Shown here: piece by piece, positions 5,573-7,435 of the stretch
Layout of the letters: each line of letters begins with the position of its first letter
How positions within the stretch are numbered: position 1 is the first letter of the stretch
Origin: Candidatus Bathyarchaeum sp.
Lineage (GTDB): Archaea > Thermoproteota > Bathyarchaeia > Bathyarchaeales > Bathyarchaeaceae
NCBI GenBank assembly: GCA_003096255.1
Contig: PIXS01000173.1
Coordinates: 1-7,435, forward strand
Direction of reading: 5' to 3'
DNA length: 7,435 bases
Notes under the pieces: model-generated
What the model was told of the DNA's origin: nothing
The model's database searches: none
The model's input: only the letters and a program-made list of their open reading frames with translations
Program-made: the position numbers and the translations under genes

Positions 5573-6628
5573 CTATTTGTACCAGTCTAGGCTATCTTCT
5601 ATGTAACTGATGAAGCTGCTAAAGAACTCTTTAATGTCCTCACTTAGGCTTGTTTGGGCTATGAACGCTTTAGCTTGTTCCGCGTGTTCTCTTGATGCCT
5701 GTTTTGCAGCATCTAATCCCCCGCTTTCCCTGAGAACCTCTCTTATCAAATCTACTTCTCCGAAGCTAAGAAACTCCTTACCGAGAAGACATTTCAAAGC
5801 CTCAGATTTTGCCTGATTCGCCGAGTTAAGAGCATAAATAACATGGAGAGGCTTCTTGTTCTTAGAGATATCCAAACATGGCGACCTACCATACTCTTCC
5901 TTCGGGGCAAAACTGTCAATGATGTCGTCTTGGATGTCAAAGGAGTAGCCCATGTTCTCAGCTGCATTCTCTAACAGTTTCAGGTCTTTTTCTGGGGCGT
6001 TTGCCAAAATTGCGCCAGCAAGCAGTGTCACTTTGAAGAGGGAAGCGGCTCTTTTGCCCGCCATAACACGCCATTCGTCAACAGTTACGTCCTTATGCTC
6101 GAAAAGCAGGTCAAGAATTTGGCTTTCATTAACGGCGCGGTAGCCTTCAGAGAAAAGAAGCATAAGCTGGTTGACGGCTTTTTCGGGAAAACCAGAGTTC
6201 ATTATGGCGTTTACTCCGAGCTCGTAGGCGATGTTGCCTGCGAAGACTGCGGTTGCTTCTCCGAATCGGCTGTTGTATGGGTTGTAGCTGTCCGTGAATT
6301 TTTTGTGTAGTGTGCTTCCGCCTCTTCTTTGTTTGTCCATGTCAACCATGTCGTCGTGAACTAGAATAGCGTGGCGATAAAGCTCAACTCCAACGCAGAC
6401 GTTCAGGATTTTTTCGTCAACCTTTCCAGTGTAGCCCTTGTAGGTTAGGAGGGTGCTGCAGGAAGCCAGCCGTTTGCCCTTCCTGAGTATGTACTCTTCA
6501 ATGTCAGAGTACACATTCTTTATGAATGGGTGATACTCTGATGCATCTTTCACAGCTTCATCCAGAAACGTTTTGAGGTGTTCTTCGATGATTGTGCTAT
6601 AATGGTCTAGTGTTTTTTCCCAGCTCAT
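5573..6628 (-). CDS. Isoprenyl diphosphate synthase (geranylgeranyl diphosphate synthase-like)
   Basis: 351 residues from ATG 6628. It belongs to the all-alpha trans-isoprenyl diphosphate synthase family, which condenses isopentenyl diphosphate with an allylic diphosphate; in archaea the product feeds ether-lipid synthesis. The first aspartate-rich motif is DDMVD (92-96), followed by RRGGSTLH (101-108); the second is DDIID (234-238) in SFDIQDDIID. GKR (51-53) matches part of the isopentenyl diphosphate-binding GGKR motif, but the usual following Arg-Pro is Ala-Ser (A55, S56). The usual Lys-Thr of the middle motif is K192-R193. Position -5 from the first motif is A87, not the bulky aromatic residue of archaeal type I geranylgeranyl synthases, so chain length is open. 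The length is slightly above the usual 300-330. It lies downstream of hisIE on the same strand with a 113-base gap that may hold its own promoter. The family is certain; C20 specificity is not. Confidence 0.92.
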   Translation of the reverse strand: MSWEKTLDHYSTIIEEHLKTFLDEAVKDASEYHPFIKNVYSDIEEYILRKGKRLASCSTLLTYKGYTGKVDEKILNVCVGVELYRHAILVHDDMVDMDKQRRGGSTLHKKFTDSYNPYNSRFGEATAVFAGNIAYELGVNAIMNSGFPEKAVNQLMLLFSEGYRAVNESQILDLLFEHKDVTVDEWRVMAGKRAASLFKVTLLAGAILANAPEKDLKLLENAAENMGYSFDIQDDIIDSFAPKEEYGRSPCLDISKNKKPLHVIYALNSANQAKSEALKCLLGKEFLSFGEVDLIREVLRESGGLDAAKQASREHAEQAKAFIAQTSLSEDIKEFFSSFISYIEDSLDWYK

Positions 6629-6654
6629 AGTGATTCCAGCCTAAAGTTTGGTAA

Positions 6655-6684
6655 AGAAGCTTCTCAGGGTTTCTAAAAGCTTTT
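6655..6684 (-). promoter_or_regulatory. Candidate promoter/operator of the prenyl synthase gene with two palindromes
   Basis: In the 113-base gap after hisIE, the minus strand carries AAAAAGCTTTTAGAAA, a TATA-like stretch about 50 bases before the ATG, a placement like that of the ileS promoter. Two perfect 10-base palindromes, AGAAGCTTCT (6655-6664) and AAAAGCTTTT (6675-6684), have centres exactly 20 bases apart. A second TATA-like candidate is TATATT (6691-6696). The assignment is tentative. Confidence 0.3.
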
Positions 6685-6741
6685 TGCCACAATATAGCCC
6701 TGCGTTGATTTGAAGAAGCTGAAGCACATCTGGAAGCAGAG

Positions 6742-7419
6742 TTACTGTTGTTGAGCCGCTGTTTTCTTTTTGTGTCGGCGCTCCAGTTCTTCAAAAATGT
6801 TGTTAAGGGGGATACCTTTTTGGGCAAACATCACTAGGATGTGGAAGATTTCGTCTGCAGCTTCGTGTGTAATTTCTTTGACGTCATTCGTTTTTGCTGC
6901 GAGGATAATCTCCGTTGCTTCTTCTCCAATTTTCTGGAGAACAGCATCCTCGCCCTTGGCAGTTAAACGGGAAACATAAGATTTTTCGCTTGGGTTCTGA
7001 ATCCGCTCTTTTATGACCTCGAAAAGTCGTTCAAGCATCTTCGCATCAACTACTTGCCCTTCCTCGGCTTCTATGGGCTTGTAGAAGCATGATTCCTCGC
7101 CAGTGTGACAGACTGGACCCACCTGCTGAACCTTAAACAGAATCGCATCGTTGTCACAGTCCAGAACCGCGTTCTGTACTAGCGAATAGTGCCCGGACTC
7201 TTCGCCTTTCATCCACATTCTGGCCTTAGTTCTGCTCCAGAAGTGGGTCTTGCCGCTAGCCAAAGTCAACTGCAGCGCCTCCTCATTCATGTAAGCCTGC
7301 ATCAAAACCCTATTCGTTGATGCGTCCTGAACTATGGTGGGAACTAGACCGTTTCCTTTCTTGAAGTCCACTTTCTGTATGAAAGCTTTGATTTCTTTTT
7401 CGTTAAGTTTCAGCACCAA
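6742..7419 (-). CDS. hisI: Bifunctional phosphoribosyl-AMP cyclohydrolase / phosphoribosyl-ATP pyrophosphatase (HisIE)
   Basis: 225 residues from TTG 7419; TTG 7428 is also in frame but abuts the AGGAG (7429-7433) with no spacer, whereas 7419 is 9 bases away and GTG 7416 is 12. ATG 7423 is out of frame and yields only six codons. It catalyses steps 2 and 3 of histidine synthesis in the cytoplasm. The HisI domain (about 1-115) shows GLVPTIVQD (24-32), AYMN (42-45), FWSRTKARMWMKGEESGH (60-77), DCDND (87-91) for metal binding, and zinc-ligand cysteines C104 and C111 in GPVCHTGEESC. The conventional SGHxQ is SGHYS. The HisE domain (about 128-220) is MazG-like, with EEATE (166-170) and EAADE (186-190) as the ExxE/ExxD metal-binding pairs. 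The basic tail ends in three glutamines. It is probably the distal gene of a his operon extending off the right edge. Confidence 0.96.
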   Translation of the reverse strand: MVLKLNEKEIKAFIQKVDFKKGNGLVPTIVQDASTNRVLMQAYMNEEALQLTLASGKTHFWSRTKARMWMKGEESGHYSLVQNAVLDCDNDAILFKVQQVGPVCHTGEESCFYKPIEAEEGQVVDAKMLERLFEVIKERIQNPSEKSYVSRLTAKGEDAVLQKIGEEATEIILAAKTNDVKEITHEAADEIFHILVMFAQKGIPLNNIFEELERRHKKKTAAQQQ

Positions 7420-7428
7420 ACATTTCAA

Positions 7429-7433
7429 CTCCT
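7429..7433 (-). promoter_or_regulatory. Shine-Dalgarno site of hisIE
   Basis: The minus strand reads AGGAG, then TTGAAATGT, then TTG (7419). A 9-base spacing supports the start at 7419 rather than the directly abutting TTG 7428. The upstream gene, if any, lies outside the window. Confidence 0.5.
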
Positions 7434-7435
7434 GC

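Noticed and set aside
6629..6741. A tRNA or small RNA in the gap between hisIE and the prenyl synthase
   Set aside because: No cloverleaf arms or T-loop consensus were found on either strand; only promoter-like AT stretches and palindromes are visible.
6597..6827. 76-codon minus-strand open frame bridging hisIE and the prenyl synthase
   Set aside because: It overlaps the ends of two solid genes in another frame and has a composition unlike a real protein.

Overview
The window looks like a piece of an archaeal chromosome. The lineage is probably a Bathyarchaeia-like or other Thermoproteota-type archaeon, but that placement is inferred from gene content and protein signatures only. The evidence is an archaeal-type isoleucyl-tRNA synthetase, an isoprenyl diphosphate synthase of the kind used for ether lipids, a luciferase-like (F420/FMN type) oxidoreductase, and AT-rich TATA/BRE-like promoters placed 45-55 bases upstream of starts. 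Shine-Dalgarno sequences are present for only some genes.

Layout from left to right. 1-566 (minus) is the N-terminal part of a luciferase-like monooxygenase-family oxidoreductase that runs off the left edge. A short AT-rich divergent promoter region (570-679) separates it from a plus-strand pair: a membrane-anchored flavodoxin-like protein (680-1255) and a CDP-alcohol phosphatidyltransferase (1252-1761). The two overlap by four bases, so they are probably translationally coupled. A 16-base gap separates the pair from the convergent ileS (1778-4798, minus), the largest gene here. Upstream of ileS is a roughly 340-base to 420-base gene-free region (4799-5218). It contains the ileS promoter, an imperfect 33-base direct repeat with an 80-base period, small hairpins, T-tracts, and the promoter of a small two-helix membrane protein of unknown function (5219-5521, plus). 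That gene converges on an isoprenyl diphosphate synthase gene (5573-6628, minus). Upstream of the latter, after a 113-base gap, is a fused hisIE gene (6742-7419, minus), which is probably the last gene of a his cluster continuing to the right.

The genes are mostly housekeeping: Ile-tRNA charging, histidine steps 2 and 3, and isoprenoid chain synthesis. Two products plausibly act in membrane lipid metabolism: the prenyl synthase makes the isoprenoid chain and the CDP-alcohol phosphatidyltransferase adds or modifies a polar head group. They are not in one operon. I found no CRISPR array, insertion sequence, tRNA, rRNA or phage gene. I do not see a clear novel multi-gene system. The items most worth a second look are the structured repeat upstream of ileS, the flavodoxin-like/CDP-alcohol transferase pair, the unusual chain-length and substrate-binding residues of the prenyl synthase, and the substituted editing-site residues of IleRS.
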